Positions 50,755-59,313 of a stretch of 64,000 bases of DNA are shown piece after piece. The notes beneath the pieces were generated by a model. It made no database searches, was not told the DNA's origin, and saw only the letters and a list, made by a program, of their open reading frames with translations. Origin of the DNA: a virus; the IMG/VR virus record IMGVR_UViG_3300037140_000076, positions 1-64,000 of that record; one strand, written 5' to 3'. Position numbers and translations under genes: made by a program. Position 1 is the stretch's first letter, and each line of letters begins with the position of its first letter.

Positions 50755-51375
50755 TTAAAATAAATCTTTCTTCTTAATAACCTTAGTTCCCACTTCCTCA
50801 AGTTCTTTATTTTGCTGATCTACTTTTTTATCAACAAATGTCTTTGACCACTTCTTATCATTTTCAAGCCAGGTTCTTAATCTTCTAGTTACATCAAATA
50901 TTTTCTCAGTTTCAAATCTTAATTTTTTTCCTCCTGGATTCTTTTCTGTCCAATAATCATAAAATTCCGTACACATTTCTTTTTGATAACCTTTCTCTTT
51001 TCCAACCTGACGAATAGATTGCCAGAATTCTGATTTACGAGTTTCGATTGGTATAGGTTCGGTTTTAATTTTAACTCCAGGATCTTCAGTTACACCGTCT
51101 CTAAGTACTGAAATATAAGTTAATAATCTTTCTTCTGTTTTTTGAAACATTTGTTCACTATCTAAACCCATCTGAAGAGATCTGATAGAAATACCCATAT
51201 CAAGAGCACCTATTATATCCAGATATACAGATTCTGTTTTAAGAAACACAGACCCATGAAGATCTAACTGATCATTAATCTTTTTTAAGAAGAATAAAAT
51301 AGTTTCATTTGATCCCGAAGCTGTGTTTTTATAACCGCGAGATGACATTATTTGAATTGCTTCTTTTGATTCCAT
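50755..51375 (-). CDS. Phage replication accessory protein
   Basis: 206 aa. Helical; the central segment 'SEFWQSIRQVGKEKGYQKEMCTEFYDYWTE' and 'KKLRFETEKIFDVTRRLRTWLEND' (read in parts) is a pattern shared by phage proteins next to DnaB-type helicases, with a basic C-terminal tail. Possibly a helicase loader or origin-binding factor. The specific role is inferred from position alone. Confidence 0.6.
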   Translation of the reverse strand: MESKEAIQIMSSRGYKNTASGSNETILFFLKKINDQLDLHGSVFLKTESVYLDIIGALDMGISIRSLQMGLDSEQMFQKTEERLLTYISVLRDGVTEDPGVKIKTEPIPIETRKSEFWQSIRQVGKEKGYQKEMCTEFYDYWTEKNPGGKKLRFETEKIFDVTRRLRTWLENDKKWSKTFVDKKVDQQNKELEEVGTKVIKKKDLF

Positions 51376-51376
51376 A

Positions 51377-51661
51377 TTAATTTAATTGTGGGTCTTTAGG
51401 TAAATCAATAAATTTAACAGAACGTAATCCTCTTAATTCCCGGTCCAGCTTAGTAAACTCTTTTATTTGATCAAGACATTTAGAAGCATGAACGCCTTTA
51501 AGTTGAGGAATAAGTTCCTTCAAACGATTAAACTTTTCAAGATCTTCCTTTGTTTTAATGAAGTCAATATAGTCTTCATTATATTCTGCAATATAAAAGT
51601 CACTCATACTACGTGCGTTTTTAATTCTTTTTAAAGATACTTTTGGGGGTCGTCCTTTCAC
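51377..51661 (-). CDS. Small unknown protein
   Basis: 94 aa, helical and charged: 'VSLKRIKNARSMSDFYIAEY', 'KTKEDLEKFNRLKELIPQLK'. No family recognised. Its ATG overlaps the stop of the SF2 helicase gene by 4 bp, so they are probably translated together. Confidence 0.6.
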   Translation of the reverse strand: MKGRPPKVSLKRIKNARSMSDFYIAEYNEDYIDFIKTKEDLEKFNRLKELIPQLKGVHASKCLDQIKEFTKLDRELRGLRSVKFIDLPKDPQLN

Positions 51662-52824
51662 AGTTTCAATATTTTTAAATCTATATTTGATATATTTCCT
51701 GTTGCTTTTTCAATCCACCCCTTTACTACCGTTGCTTTCCAAGTTGGAGGAGTAACTGTCGTATTGGGTCTTGGATTCTTGATTGGAGACGTTTTAAGAT
51801 ACCAGGGAACCATAAATATTACCTGGGCCACTTCATCAATTCCCAAACGTTTCATTCTACCTGCCTTCTGTTCAAATTTTGTAGTAGATCCTGACATTGA
51901 TTCGAAAATTGCTATTTCTGCCTTTTTAAGATTAATACCTCTCTGTATTTTACTTACAACGGACAGAGCATTTATCTCACCGTTTTGAAATTTAGTAAGA
52001 TTATCTTCTCCCTCATTCTTTCCGTGAAAAGAATATTTACAACACCGATTAGCCTGTTCTGTAAGTTCACAAAATATAACAACTCGATTGTTTTTATCTC
52101 TTTGATAAATGAAATTCAGAATTTTTCTACAATTAAGATAAGAACTTTCAAGTGCATTTAAAAAATGTTTTCGTTTTCTTAACCAAAACCGCATATCAGG
52201 ATCTTCAAATCCAACTTCCGCTCTCATAAGAGATGAGATCTTCTTAGTCAAACTCTCATAAACTTTGGATTCCGCTTCACTCATCTTAAAGTTATAAACA
52301 TAATATTCTGTTCGGTTTACTACTCCTTTATCCTCAGCATCATCCATAGAAAGCTTAAAGACAATAGGAGCAATGACTACCAGGATCTTTTTCTTTTCCG
52401 GAGTTAAAGTTCCTGAAGCTAAAATTATATACTTCCAACTATTATTTTGAAAGAACTTTACATAAGAGGGGGTTAGGGCATAATCAACTTCATCCCCAAT
52501 AACCAAATCAAACTCTATACCGGTCCATTTGTATGTCGTCTGATAACATTGTAGACTTACTGCGTCTTTGAATTCAGGTGTACCCCACTTCTCCAATTCA
52601 GCCGGGAATCCGTCTTTTTCAGAGTCCCTGAGCCTTCTGTTATCACAAAGATATAAAACATTTTTGATTTTACCAGCATTGAAGAGTTCCAGGGCTAAGT
52701 CAATGAATATCTTGCCTTTACCCGATCCAACGGTGGAAAGGAAGGAAGCGTTATAATTTGCTTTTCTGACGGCAATTTTACATTCTTCTTGATTCTTTAT
52801 CCTAGCTTCCAGTGCTTTATCCAT
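51658..52824 (-). CDS. SF2 DEAD-like helicase
   Basis: 388 aa. Motif I 'STVGSGKGKIFIDL' (Thr/Ser position replaced by Gly), Ia 'VLYLCDNRRLRDSE', II 'VIGDEVDYAL' (D-E), III 'ILASGTLTP', a second RecA domain with 'RVVIFCELTEQANRC' and motif VI 'FEQKAGRMKRLG' (Q-x-x-G-R-x-x-R). It probably remodels forks or recombination intermediates. Its start overlaps the polymerase stop by one base (TAATG). Confidence 0.82.
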   Translation of the reverse strand: MDKALEARIKNQEECKIAVRKANYNASFLSTVGSGKGKIFIDLALELFNAGKIKNVLYLCDNRRLRDSEKDGFPAELEKWGTPEFKDAVSLQCYQTTYKWTGIEFDLVIGDEVDYALTPSYVKFFQNNSWKYIILASGTLTPEKKKILVVIAPIVFKLSMDDAEDKGVVNRTEYYVYNFKMSEAESKVYESLTKKISSLMRAEVGFEDPDMRFWLRKRKHFLNALESSYLNCRKILNFIYQRDKNNRVVIFCELTEQANRCCKYSFHGKNEGEDNLTKFQNGEINALSVVSKIQRGINLKKAEIAIFESMSGSTTKFEQKAGRMKRLGIDEVAQVIFMVPWYLKTSPIKNPRPNTTVTPPTWKATVVKGWIEKATGNISNIDLKILKL

Positions 52825-54788
52825 TAGAACAATTTTAAATTCTGTGAATGTGGATCAATCGCGTCTATAATTTTTCTACAAGATTGAGTATAATATTTAT
52901 AATTTATGTTATATTCCTCCATTGGTTTATCCTGGAATATATTAAAGTAAGTTGTGTTCCACCCCTTCTCAATCTCTACAGTTCTTCCAGCAAGCTTGGC
53001 TTCCATCTTATACTGCTTTTTAAGAGATTTAAATTCTTTGGATACATAATACCGAACTACGGTTTCGTTTATAATATCTTTTTCAATCGTGTTGGTTTCA
53101 AAATCTACGTAATGTTCTACAAGATTAAAATCCTTTTTAACTTTCACCCCTCCACAGAAATCATAAATGTCCTTGCAGCTTTTTATGTAATCCTGAATAG
53201 GAACGTTGTTAACATAGAATGCTTCCAGGGCTTTGGGTATAACCAGGAAGGAGGGGTTCTTATGATATTCAAGTTCCTTGTCTTCCGGCTTCATTGAATA
53301 TGCAAAGAGGCCCTTTCTCTTTACTTTTCCTTTTTCATCAACAGCAAGATAGTTATTAACGTCCATAATAACAATCTTTTTATACATCTTATCTTCCAAA
53401 GCAAGTTTTGTATACACTTCCCACTTCTTCATACAGTCCTTAACGTTCTGTTCTTGTTCAACCGGATAACCAATCGTAACTCCATCTGTATTTATCTGGT
53501 AAAAAACAACTCCTTTTACTTTTATGCTTAATACTTCAGCAAGCATCAAAAGAAGAAGCTGACCATTAACAGTAATTGCAAACGTGTACTTCGGGTCATG
53601 TAAGTAATTATTAGGTTCCTTACTAAGCCCATAAGTTGCGTTAAGAATAATCTTAAATACCAAATTCTCAGGGTCTTCTTTTGGAATCTCCTGGCGCATC
53701 TTAAAAAGATTTTCATAAACGTCACAAAAGACCTCTGAAAGATGTTCGGGATATAATCTGTTTTTAATACCCAAGTTGGGATAGAAGGAAGTTACATCAA
53801 TATCTTTAATCTTCCAGGTCTCTGTGCTGTTGTATACCCCAGGCTTTGTACATCCATGTATACCGCCCAGGCCAGTAACTACTTCCTGGAGGTTGTGAAA
53901 CTTGAATTCCTTTTTTACCTTCTTTAATTGCATATTGTTCTCTTCGAACTTGTATGGATTAAATTCCAGGTCCTCATAAAACTTTTTAACTGCGTTGAGG
54001 ATGGGGTCCCTAAACTTAATATAGTCGAATAGGACATCTATTGTAGCAATCCTGCTGCGATATGTACGTTTCTCCTTCAAGTCCTTATAACGTATTCTCA
54101 TTGCTTCAGAAAGGAACTTTCCAAAGATGTCACGGGCCATGCGTGGCTCTGAAGCATTCATAAGATTTAGTTCATACTTTTCTGAGAGCTTAAATCTTAA
54201 ATCAGTTTCAAATTTGTTAAGTTCAAATAATCTATGAGTTGCATGAACATCGTTTGCATCGTATATAACAATCTGAGTTACCTGTTCCTGAGAAGTTATT
54301 TCTTCAGAGTGATGGATCGGCATTGATTCAATGTTTGGAAATCTCATTGTGAATTCCAACCACTTTAATGAACAACGTTTGCCCATTCCATCATAATGCT
54401 TCTGCTTATATATGTCAATGTGAGGGATGGTAAATTTCCATTCCGGGATAAGGTTCATCCATTTCTCTTCTCCTTCTTCAAGACCTATTATCCATTGAGC
54501 TTTTTCATGAAGTCTCCGGGCAATATCTTCTCCAGACCAGGATCTCAATTTTTTAAAATTGAACATCATGTATTCAAGTATCTGGCAGTCAAATCCGTTA
54601 CAATTGAATCCAACCAGGATATAATAATGGTCCTTTAGCTTCCTTAAGAACTTCATCATCTCAAAGAAGTCATTCTGGAAGGGACTTATTACAAAATACT
54701 TTTCCTTCTTCGTGGTCCAATCCATGAAGTACGCTGTGAAACAGTTTGCAAGAGTTTCTAAATCATATATGGTATAGCGTTCTTCCAT
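52824..54788 (-). CDS. Family B DNA polymerase with 3'-5' exonuclease
   Basis: 654 aa, short for family B. Exonuclease: ExoI 'YDLET' (Asp9, Glu11), ExoII 'FNCNGFD' (Asp67), ExoIII 'YDAND' (Tyr176, Asp180). Polymerase: motif A 'DVTSFYPNL' (Asp331), motif B 'KIILNATYGL' (379-388), motif C 'YQINTDGVTI', where the first Asp of the usual DTD is Asn433 and Asp435 is kept. A C-terminal thumb follows. It is the replicative polymerase of this phage and lies with helicase and primase genes. Confidence 0.9.
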   Translation of the reverse strand: MEERYTIYDLETLANCFTAYFMDWTTKKEKYFVISPFQNDFFEMMKFLRKLKDHYYILVGFNCNGFDCQILEYMMFNFKKLRSWSGEDIARRLHEKAQWIIGLEEGEEKWMNLIPEWKFTIPHIDIYKQKHYDGMGKRCSLKWLEFTMRFPNIESMPIHHSEEITSQEQVTQIVIYDANDVHATHRLFELNKFETDLRFKLSEKYELNLMNASEPRMARDIFGKFLSEAMRIRYKDLKEKRTYRSRIATIDVLFDYIKFRDPILNAVKKFYEDLEFNPYKFEENNMQLKKVKKEFKFHNLQEVVTGLGGIHGCTKPGVYNSTETWKIKDIDVTSFYPNLGIKNRLYPEHLSEVFCDVYENLFKMRQEIPKEDPENLVFKIILNATYGLSKEPNNYLHDPKYTFAITVNGQLLLLMLAEVLSIKVKGVVFYQINTDGVTIGYPVEQEQNVKDCMKKWEVYTKLALEDKMYKKIVIMDVNNYLAVDEKGKVKRKGLFAYSMKPEDKELEYHKNPSFLVIPKALEAFYVNNVPIQDYIKSCKDIYDFCGGVKVKKDFNLVEHYVDFETNTIEKDIINETVVRYYVSKEFKSLKKQYKMEAKLAGRTVEIEKGWNTTYFNIFQDKPMEEYNINYKYYTQSCRKIIDAIDPHSQNLKLF

Positions 54789-54994
54789 TAAATTTCACTT
54801 ATTTTTACTTTTATAGATATAGAAAAGTTAAAAAGAATTAAAAGACCATTAGTGAATCTTCCCGTTCCTGGGCCAATCCCCATCCATTTATATTCGTGGT
54901 TTTCTCTTGCATATAATAAAATCAATTGTCCATCCGTAGATGAAGGAGAAATTTCTGCACCCGAATTAAATTCATAAACTTCTTTAATTTTCAT
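54788..54994 (-). CDS. Small unknown protein
   Basis: 68 aa from the ATG at 54994; upstream in-frame ATGs lie inside the membrane-protein gene in another frame. Beta-rich: 'GAEISPSSTDGQLILLYAR', 'GRFTNGLLILFNFSISIKV'. Its stop overlaps the polymerase start by one base. Function unknown. Confidence 0.55.
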   Translation of the reverse strand: MKIKEVYEFNSGAEISPSSTDGQLILLYARENHEYKWMGIGPGTGRFTNGLLILFNFSISIKVKISEI

Positions 54995-54995
54995 A

Positions 54996-55160
54996 TTATT
55001 TATTTTTACGATTAAAATAAAAAGCCAATACCGAGACCCAGGAAAAGAATACAAAAAAGAAATTGAAAAGCAGTCCATCCTCTTCCGTTTCTTCATTAAG
55101 ATATAATGTTCCAGCATATAAACCTCCTAAGATATATAAAAAAAATAATACTTGTTCCAT
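54996..55160 (-). CDS. 54-residue two-pass membrane protein
   Basis: Two hydrophobic helices ('QVLFFLYILGGLYAGTLY' and 'LLFNFFFVFFSWVSVLAFY') are joined by an acidic loop (NEETEED), with a basic C-terminal tail (NRKNK). It fills the gap between the Toprim gene and the small gene at 54788 and has a preceding GATAATATG-like start. Too short for a family assignment. Confidence 0.5.
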   Translation of the reverse strand: MEQVLFFLYILGGLYAGTLYLNEETEEDGLLFNFFFVFFSWVSVLAFYFNRKNK

Positions 55161-55161
55161 A

Positions 55162-56178
55162 TTATCTATTTAAAAAGTCTTGTATTGGTGCGCTTAATTC
55201 ACTATCTTCTAAAAGATCGGCATATTTCATTTTAGCATCTGCTCTTTTTTCTGCAAATCTATTCCTTGCTCCTTTCCCTAACCAGCTTTCAATTTCTCCT
55301 CTAATTAATTCTTCAGCTTTTTTAGGAGTAGTAACAATTGCATTGGCTTCGCATTTTTTTTCTCCTATAGTCCTTAAATAAGTTTTAACATAAGGAAGTC
55401 TATTATTTCTATGGAGAGGGGATGCTAAATTCTTACCTGATCCGGTAATTAGGTTGTCTATCCAAGTATATTTATTTTTTATGATAAAATCATAATTTAA
55501 TCCAAATCTTTTAATTTCCAAATTAGCCGGATCATATCCTGTTTCTCCATCTCCCCAATTAACTTCACTAACTTGTTCAAGGTTATTACGAAGCGTATCA
55601 CTTATACGCAATCCGTCCGGATCATGATCACCACAATATAAAAGTACACAAGTTAATCCTTTATATTCGGCTTCTTTAAATCTCCTGGCATATTCTGCAC
55701 GTTGCAGGATAGAACTCCATCCCTTTGCATTCGCTACAGGAATATGATACTGAGCACAAATAGGTTCAAATAGAGTTTTTAAATCTATTTTTTCAACAAG
55801 CATTTGTATATAATATTCTTCTCCCTCCCACCAATCAGGAGTATAATATCTATCACCTGTTAAGACATCGTTTAACATCCATGCAAGGATGTCTTCCATA
55901 CTTTTTCCGTCTTCAGAAGACGGTATCTCAACACCTGTAAACGCTCTGGCATCTTCTTCAGCTACAAAGTCAACAGGAAGTAATCCTTCCTTTCTACAGC
56001 GATTAACTGCTGAATCTACTTTGTCAAACTGGTCCTTATTTATATGACCCGCTTGTTCCATAAGATAACACCATCCCCTGGATGATACTTTAAACCCGAT
56101 TTTATAGCTCATCTCCTGAAGTAGATCCGCAAATTCTTGTAGAGTTTTTTTGGTAAACTTTTTATTAAAGTCAAACAT
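55162..56178 (-). CDS. TopoVI-A/Spo11-like protein with Toprim domain
   Basis: 338 aa. The N-terminal half has a winged-helix layout with 'SSRGWCYLMEQAG' (a Tyr in the 5Y-CAP position) and 'VDSAVNRCRKEGLLPVDFV'. The Toprim half has 'YYIQMLVEKIDLKTLF' (Glu) and 'LTCVLLYCGDHDPDGLRI' (D-x-D-x-x-G), the metal-binding triad of topoisomerase VI A-type proteins. No TopoVI-B partner is in the window. It may cleave DNA or be a nuclease of the same fold found in mobile elements. Fold fairly sure; activity inferred. Confidence 0.68.
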   Translation of the reverse strand: MFDFNKKFTKKTLQEFADLLQEMSYKIGFKVSSRGWCYLMEQAGHINKDQFDKVDSAVNRCRKEGLLPVDFVAEEDARAFTGVEIPSSEDGKSMEDILAWMLNDVLTGDRYYTPDWWEGEEYYIQMLVEKIDLKTLFEPICAQYHIPVANAKGWSSILQRAEYARRFKEAEYKGLTCVLLYCGDHDPDGLRISDTLRNNLEQVSEVNWGDGETGYDPANLEIKRFGLNYDFIIKNKYTWIDNLITGSGKNLASPLHRNNRLPYVKTYLRTIGEKKCEANAIVTTPKKAEELIRGEIESWLGKGARNRFAEKRADAKMKYADLLEDSELSAPIQDFLNR

Positions 56179-56181
56179 GAT

Positions 56182-56376
56182 TTATTTTTTATTTAATAAT
56201 AAACTAATTCCTGCAAGACAGAAAATCATTCCTGTAATAATTTTTAAGTTAAACCAGTAATGAATTATTGGTACATAATAAGGCTCGGTTGTGAACTCAA
56301 GTATAATAAGTATAGGACCTAAAAAGAACAGAACAATAAGAAATATAAGTGCTGCTTTAGTTTTGATTTGTTTCAT
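56182..56376 (-). CDS. Two-pass membrane protein
   Basis: 64 aa with two hydrophobic helices ('AALIFLIVLFFLGPILIILEF' in part, and 'IITGMIFCLAGISLLL') and basic ends. No family recognised. Its start overlaps the upstream small gene by 4 bp (ATGA). Confidence 0.55.
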   Translation of the reverse strand: MKQIKTKAALIFLIVLFFLGPILIILEFTTEPYYVPIIHYWFNLKIITGMIFCLAGISLLLNKK

Positions 56377-56522
56377 TCTGTTGGCTTTTTAGATATGTAA
56401 ATTCCAACAAACAACCATTCAATCTCCAAAGACTTGCTGTGGAAGTTTGCGTTTATAGCGGGGATGAATGCCCAGAAGTATGGATTAAAATCTACATCTA
56501 TAATAAATGATATTCTTTTCAT
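56373..56522 (-). CDS. 49-residue unknown protein
   Basis: ATG at 56522, TGA at 56373-56375 overlapping the next ATG. It starts 'MKRISFIIDVDFNPYFWAFI' and ends 'IYISKKPTE'. The tight overlap on one side and 1-bp gap on the other support a real gene. Function unknown. Confidence 0.5.
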   Translation of the reverse strand: MKRISFIIDVDFNPYFWAFIPAINANFHSKSLEIEWLFVGIYISKKPTE

Positions 56523-56523
56523 A

Positions 56524-56661
56524 CTAATAATTTAATGAGGGTCTGGGTCCAATCGCATCATGATTTATATATGCATTCACTATCAAGCAAATAACAAGAC
56601 TTGCAACTATCCCAAAAAAGATCCATCCCCAAAGCTTTTGTTCTTTATTTAGGTTTGCCAT
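56524..56661 (-). CDS. 45-residue single-pass membrane protein
   Basis: ATG at 56661, within the end of the upstream gene. One membrane segment 'WGWIFFGIVASLVICLIVNAY' and a short polar tail. It ends with TAG (56524-56526), one of the few amber stops in the window. Function unknown. Confidence 0.5.
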   Translation of the reverse strand: MANLNKEQKLWGWIFFGIVASLVICLIVNAYINHDAIGPRPSLNY

Positions 56662-57454
56662 CTTTTTCCATTTTAGCTTTGAAGGATTCTAATTTATCTA
56701 AGGAGTCTTTACTGATAAAGGAATAATTTAGTCCAACAATTAAAGGTTCCACCAATCCCCTGGGGTAGAAGGGTTTGTTATCATATACATATTTCTCTGC
56801 TGCTGCTTTGGTAGGGAAGAAAGTATCATATGTAACAACGCTACTCTTCTGAATTTCAAAGGCCATTATCTCAAAATCTTCAGTAAACACAAACCAATAT
56901 TTATCTCCCTCAAACAGGTCCACATTCTTTCCATTCTCATCTTTTAAAGTGATTATGGGTTTGCGGAGGGGGATTTTTCTTAAATCAGAAATATCATCCC
57001 ACCCAATAACATCAGAATAATAAACTAGCCATGTTTTATTTTCACCTTTTATCTTATCTGGGCGTACTTTATATTCAAATGATTTTATAACATGTTTATA
57101 GACTTCGGTTTTGTTAGTAACTTTTTCCCCCACACTCCATTCCACTCCATTTACTGAAATGGTGTGGATTGTTATATCGCGTAAATTCATATAAGCTTCA
57201 ACATATTCCTCATAGGAAATATTTTCCTCATTAAAAGGAAAAATTCTTCCACCGCTGGCTTTAAACGAAACTATTCCCGGAAGAACTTCTTCTTCATATA
57301 CTGGTTCATAAGTTTCTGGATATTGTTCTAACTTTAGAGTTCCCATAATAGTAGAATCAATAGCTATATTCATAGGATTCTTTTTATATATTTCTCCCTT
57401 CTTTACAAAAGGACCATTTACTTTTCCTACGTAATGTTTGATTTTCTTGCTCAT
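56645..57454 (-). CDS. Unknown beta-rich protein
   Basis: 269 aa. Repeated strand-turn patterns: 'HYVGKVNGPFVKKGEIYKKN', 'TIHTISVNGVEWSVGEKVT', 'FEGDKYWFVFTEDFEIMAFEI' (read in parts), and an 'AAEKYVYDNKPFYPRG' segment. It looks like several small barrel modules of the kind phages use in hypothetical accessory proteins. The ATG overlaps the stop upstream by 4 bp. Confidence 0.55.
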   Translation of the reverse strand: MSKKIKHYVGKVNGPFVKKGEIYKKNPMNIAIDSTIMGTLKLEQYPETYEPVYEEEVLPGIVSFKASGGRIFPFNEENISYEEYVEAYMNLRDITIHTISVNGVEWSVGEKVTNKTEVYKHVIKSFEYKVRPDKIKGENKTWLVYYSDVIGWDDISDLRKIPLRKPIITLKDENGKNVDLFEGDKYWFVFTEDFEIMAFEIQKSSVVTYDTFFPTKAAAEKYVYDNKPFYPRGLVEPLIVGLNYSFISKDSLDKLESFKAKMEKDGKPK

Positions 57455-57780
57455 AAATTCTCAAATTTTAATATTAAAAATGATTGTAATTCGGAAATTA
57501 AAATATTCCACTGGGCCTGGGTAAGGTCGGTAGTGGAAATCTCTTCTTTAAATAACTCTACGAACAGTTCGCTTTTCACAAGATCATGCAGCATGTCCTT
57601 GGTCCACCCGGTATCATAACTCCATTCCCCCAACTGGGCAAAATAGAGTTTCTGGAAATCCCTTGTAGTTCCATTATGCTGCTTAATAAGGCACAAAATA
57701 TAATCTCCATCAGTCATATGACTAACGGAGCGGTTAAATAGCTTACCATCCTTTATTTTTGCGTTACAATAGTATGGCAT
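57451..57780 (-). CDS. Unknown protein coupled to the amber-interrupted gene
   Basis: 109 aa, with 'KLFNRSVSHMTDGDYILCLI' then helices ('LTQAQWNILISELQSFLIL'). No family recognised. Its ATG (57780) overlaps the terminal TAA of the upstream gene in a TAATG junction, which argues that ribosomes do travel through that upstream frame. Confidence 0.6.
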   Translation of the reverse strand: MPYYCNAKIKDGKLFNRSVSHMTDGDYILCLIKQHNGTTRDFQKLYFAQLGEWSYDTGWTKDMLHDLVKSELFVELFKEEISTTDLTQAQWNILISELQSFLILKFENL

Positions 57781-58151
57781 TATTTTTTAGGGCGATTTAT
57801 AACTCTTAAAAGTAATCCTTTTGTCTTTAACAGTCTCCTCAAAAGAGTGATCTTTTGGGAGGGGGTGGTTGTGACATCATCATTTATCTTCACTGCTTTA
57901 CGTGAAAAGATTGTATTAAAATAAATACCGTCTTTTGAATTTAAAAACTGTATTTTTTTCTTTACTTCGCAGGGAGTAGATGCATTTAATATATCTTTTA
58001 TAGAACATCCTAATTGTAAAGAAAATTGTCCTAAACAACATTCATATCCTTCTTTATTAAGTAATCTAGTAAATCCTATTCCTAGTTGGTTCCTTGAACC
58101 AACCTATCCCCCACTCCTCCATTTTGAATAATCCAGTGTTAATGTTTTCAT
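57780..58151 (-). CDS. Small gene with in-frame UAG codon and downstream hairpin
   Basis: From the ATG at 58151 the frame reads 15 codons (MKTLTLDYSKWRSGG), a TAG at 58104-58106, then 107 more codons to TAA. After the TAG it continues with 'NQLGIGFTRLLNKEGYECCLG', which I recognise as the conserved core of a family of small phage proteins ('W-R-x-G ... L-L-N-x-E-G-Y-x-C-C-L-G'), so both halves belong to one gene. Directly after the TAG is a perfect 8-bp hairpin GTTGGTTC-AAG-GAACCAAC (58085-58103). No ATG is available after the TAG before the core. Readthrough, or a nonsense mutant; see findings. Confidence 0.6.
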
Positions 58152-58263
58152 TGTTTTTATTTTAGTTAAAAGAAAAGAAAGCTCGAAGATTTTAGCATCT
58201 AAATCCCGACAGTTTTCGATGACACTTTCTTACTGTCCTTTTATAGTAGGACAAACACATAGT
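58152..58263 (-). other. 112-bp gap with two hairpins, no gene seen
   Basis: Between the DUF932 gene and the amber-interrupted gene. A 6-bp hairpin TGTCCT-N8-AGGACA spans 58234-58253, and a looser inverted repeat GATTTTAG/CTAAATC lies at 58187-58205. Neither is followed by a T-run on the - strand, so they may be processing or regulatory stems rather than terminators. Confidence 0.35.
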
Positions 58264-58992
58264 TTATACTAAATCAAATTCCTTTACCAGGAAATCGTTT
58301 AGTTGAATATGTTGTTTCAGATAAAGAGAAGGATGTGCATCTTTCAGAGCAACCGTAACGTTGTTGAAACTATTCCACAGCGTTCCTTCAATCCCGTAAT
58401 TGAAAGAGGGATTCTCAATCTCTCTTTTTATAATTCCAAGCTGAGTATCTGTGATTAGGGCTTCTTCGATAAAGAGCCTTCCCATAAGTTCGGAAGTAGT
58501 TCTCTTTGTCATTTCGATCTCCTTCATTCTTTCACGTTGATACTGGAGCCTTTTAAAGGTATCACCAGCTTTAGCGATATGACCCTGCATTTGATCAATG
58601 AATTCCTGGAGGACCGTTCCGGTATGTCTTCGTTTGAAGGCACCCATATCTCCGATTACCATACCATTTTCACACACAATAACGTGGCCTCCCATAGCTA
58701 TACGCAAAGGCATTGTTTTGTTGTAAGAGTTATGGAACATTAGACTGATGTTCATTTGTGAATCACCATGTTGAAGTTGGTAACGGCCTATCACCTGTTT
58801 ACAATCCATTGCGGTATTGTACTGTTCGCTTAAAACTACGATACCAGCCTTATCCAGCCCTTCCAGGACTGTATTAATGACTATACCATGTGGAACCGGT
58901 GCATAAGACTCGGTTGCCAGGGGAAGAGGTGTGGCAATGATTTCAGCCCGGAGTACCCCTGCTGGCAATTGGGAAGAAAGAAATTTTGACAT
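58264..58992 (-). CDS. DUF932-type phage/plasmid protein
   Basis: 242 aa. 'GRYQLQHGDSQMNISLMFHNSYNKTMPLRIAMGGHVIVCENGMVIG' (read in parts) carries the 'N-S-x-x-K-x-x-x-x-I-x-x-G-x-x-V-x-C-x-N-G' signature of DUF932 (TIGR03299-like) proteins common in phages and plasmids. The rest is helical. Function in phages is unclear; they often sit in early or replication regions. It has the strongest standalone promoter in the - block. Confidence 0.75.
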   Translation of the reverse strand: MSKFLSSQLPAGVLRAEIIATPLPLATESYAPVPHGIVINTVLEGLDKAGIVVLSEQYNTAMDCKQVIGRYQLQHGDSQMNISLMFHNSYNKTMPLRIAMGGHVIVCENGMVIGDMGAFKRRHTGTVLQEFIDQMQGHIAKAGDTFKRLQYQRERMKEIEMTKRTTSELMGRLFIEEALITDTQLGIIKREIENPSFNYGIEGTLWNSFNNVTVALKDAHPSLYLKQHIQLNDFLVKEFDLV

Positions 58993-59021
58993 AATTGTTG
59001 ATTTTGGGTGATGAATTAGAG

Positions 59022-59051
59022 CAAAGATAACATAGTTTTCCTATATAACAA
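59022..59051 (-). promoter_or_regulatory. Host-type promoter for the DUF932 gene
   Basis: On the - strand: TTG-N19-TATCTTTG (CAA at 59049-59051, CAAAGATA at 59022-59029 on the + strand). The start would be near 59015, leaving a leader of about 23 bases before the ATG at 58992. The upstream small membrane gene stops at 59083, so this is a genuine gap. Confidence 0.7.
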
Positions 59052-59082
59052 GAAATGTTAAAGAAATTAACAATATAATAGG

Positions 59083-59313
59083 TTAAAAAGATAGGACCTC
59101 AGACTCAATACGAGCCTCATGACGGACCTTTGGAGGGCGGGAAGGGATTATATCCACTTTGGAGTAGATAGGCTCGTCCTTGGCAGATTTATAGCCAAAG
59201 AAGAACACCATACAGGTAAAGATACCCAGGCCAAGGAGGATGAAGGGGACAAGGGGGAAGGATAGAACTATCCAAACCCCGGTAATTGCGTTGTTGAGTT
59301 TTTTATTTCTCAT
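59083..59313 (-). CDS. Small membrane protein
   Basis: 76 aa with one long or two short hydrophobic segments ('ITGVWIVLSFPLVPFILLG', 'IFTCMVFFFGY') and a basic, charged C-terminal tail. No family recognised. Its start overlaps the end of the Rap-like gene by 11 bp. Confidence 0.55.
   Translation of the reverse strand: MRNKKLNNAITGVWIVLSFPLVPFILLGLGIFTCMVFFFGYKSAKDEPIYSKVDIIPSRPPKVRHEARIESEVLSF

Noticed and set aside
57780-58151. Simple pseudogene explanation for the amber-interrupted gene.
   Set aside because: The frame is otherwise intact to a TAA that overlaps the next ATG, and a perfect hairpin sits exactly after the TAG. Not excluded, but less likely than recoding.
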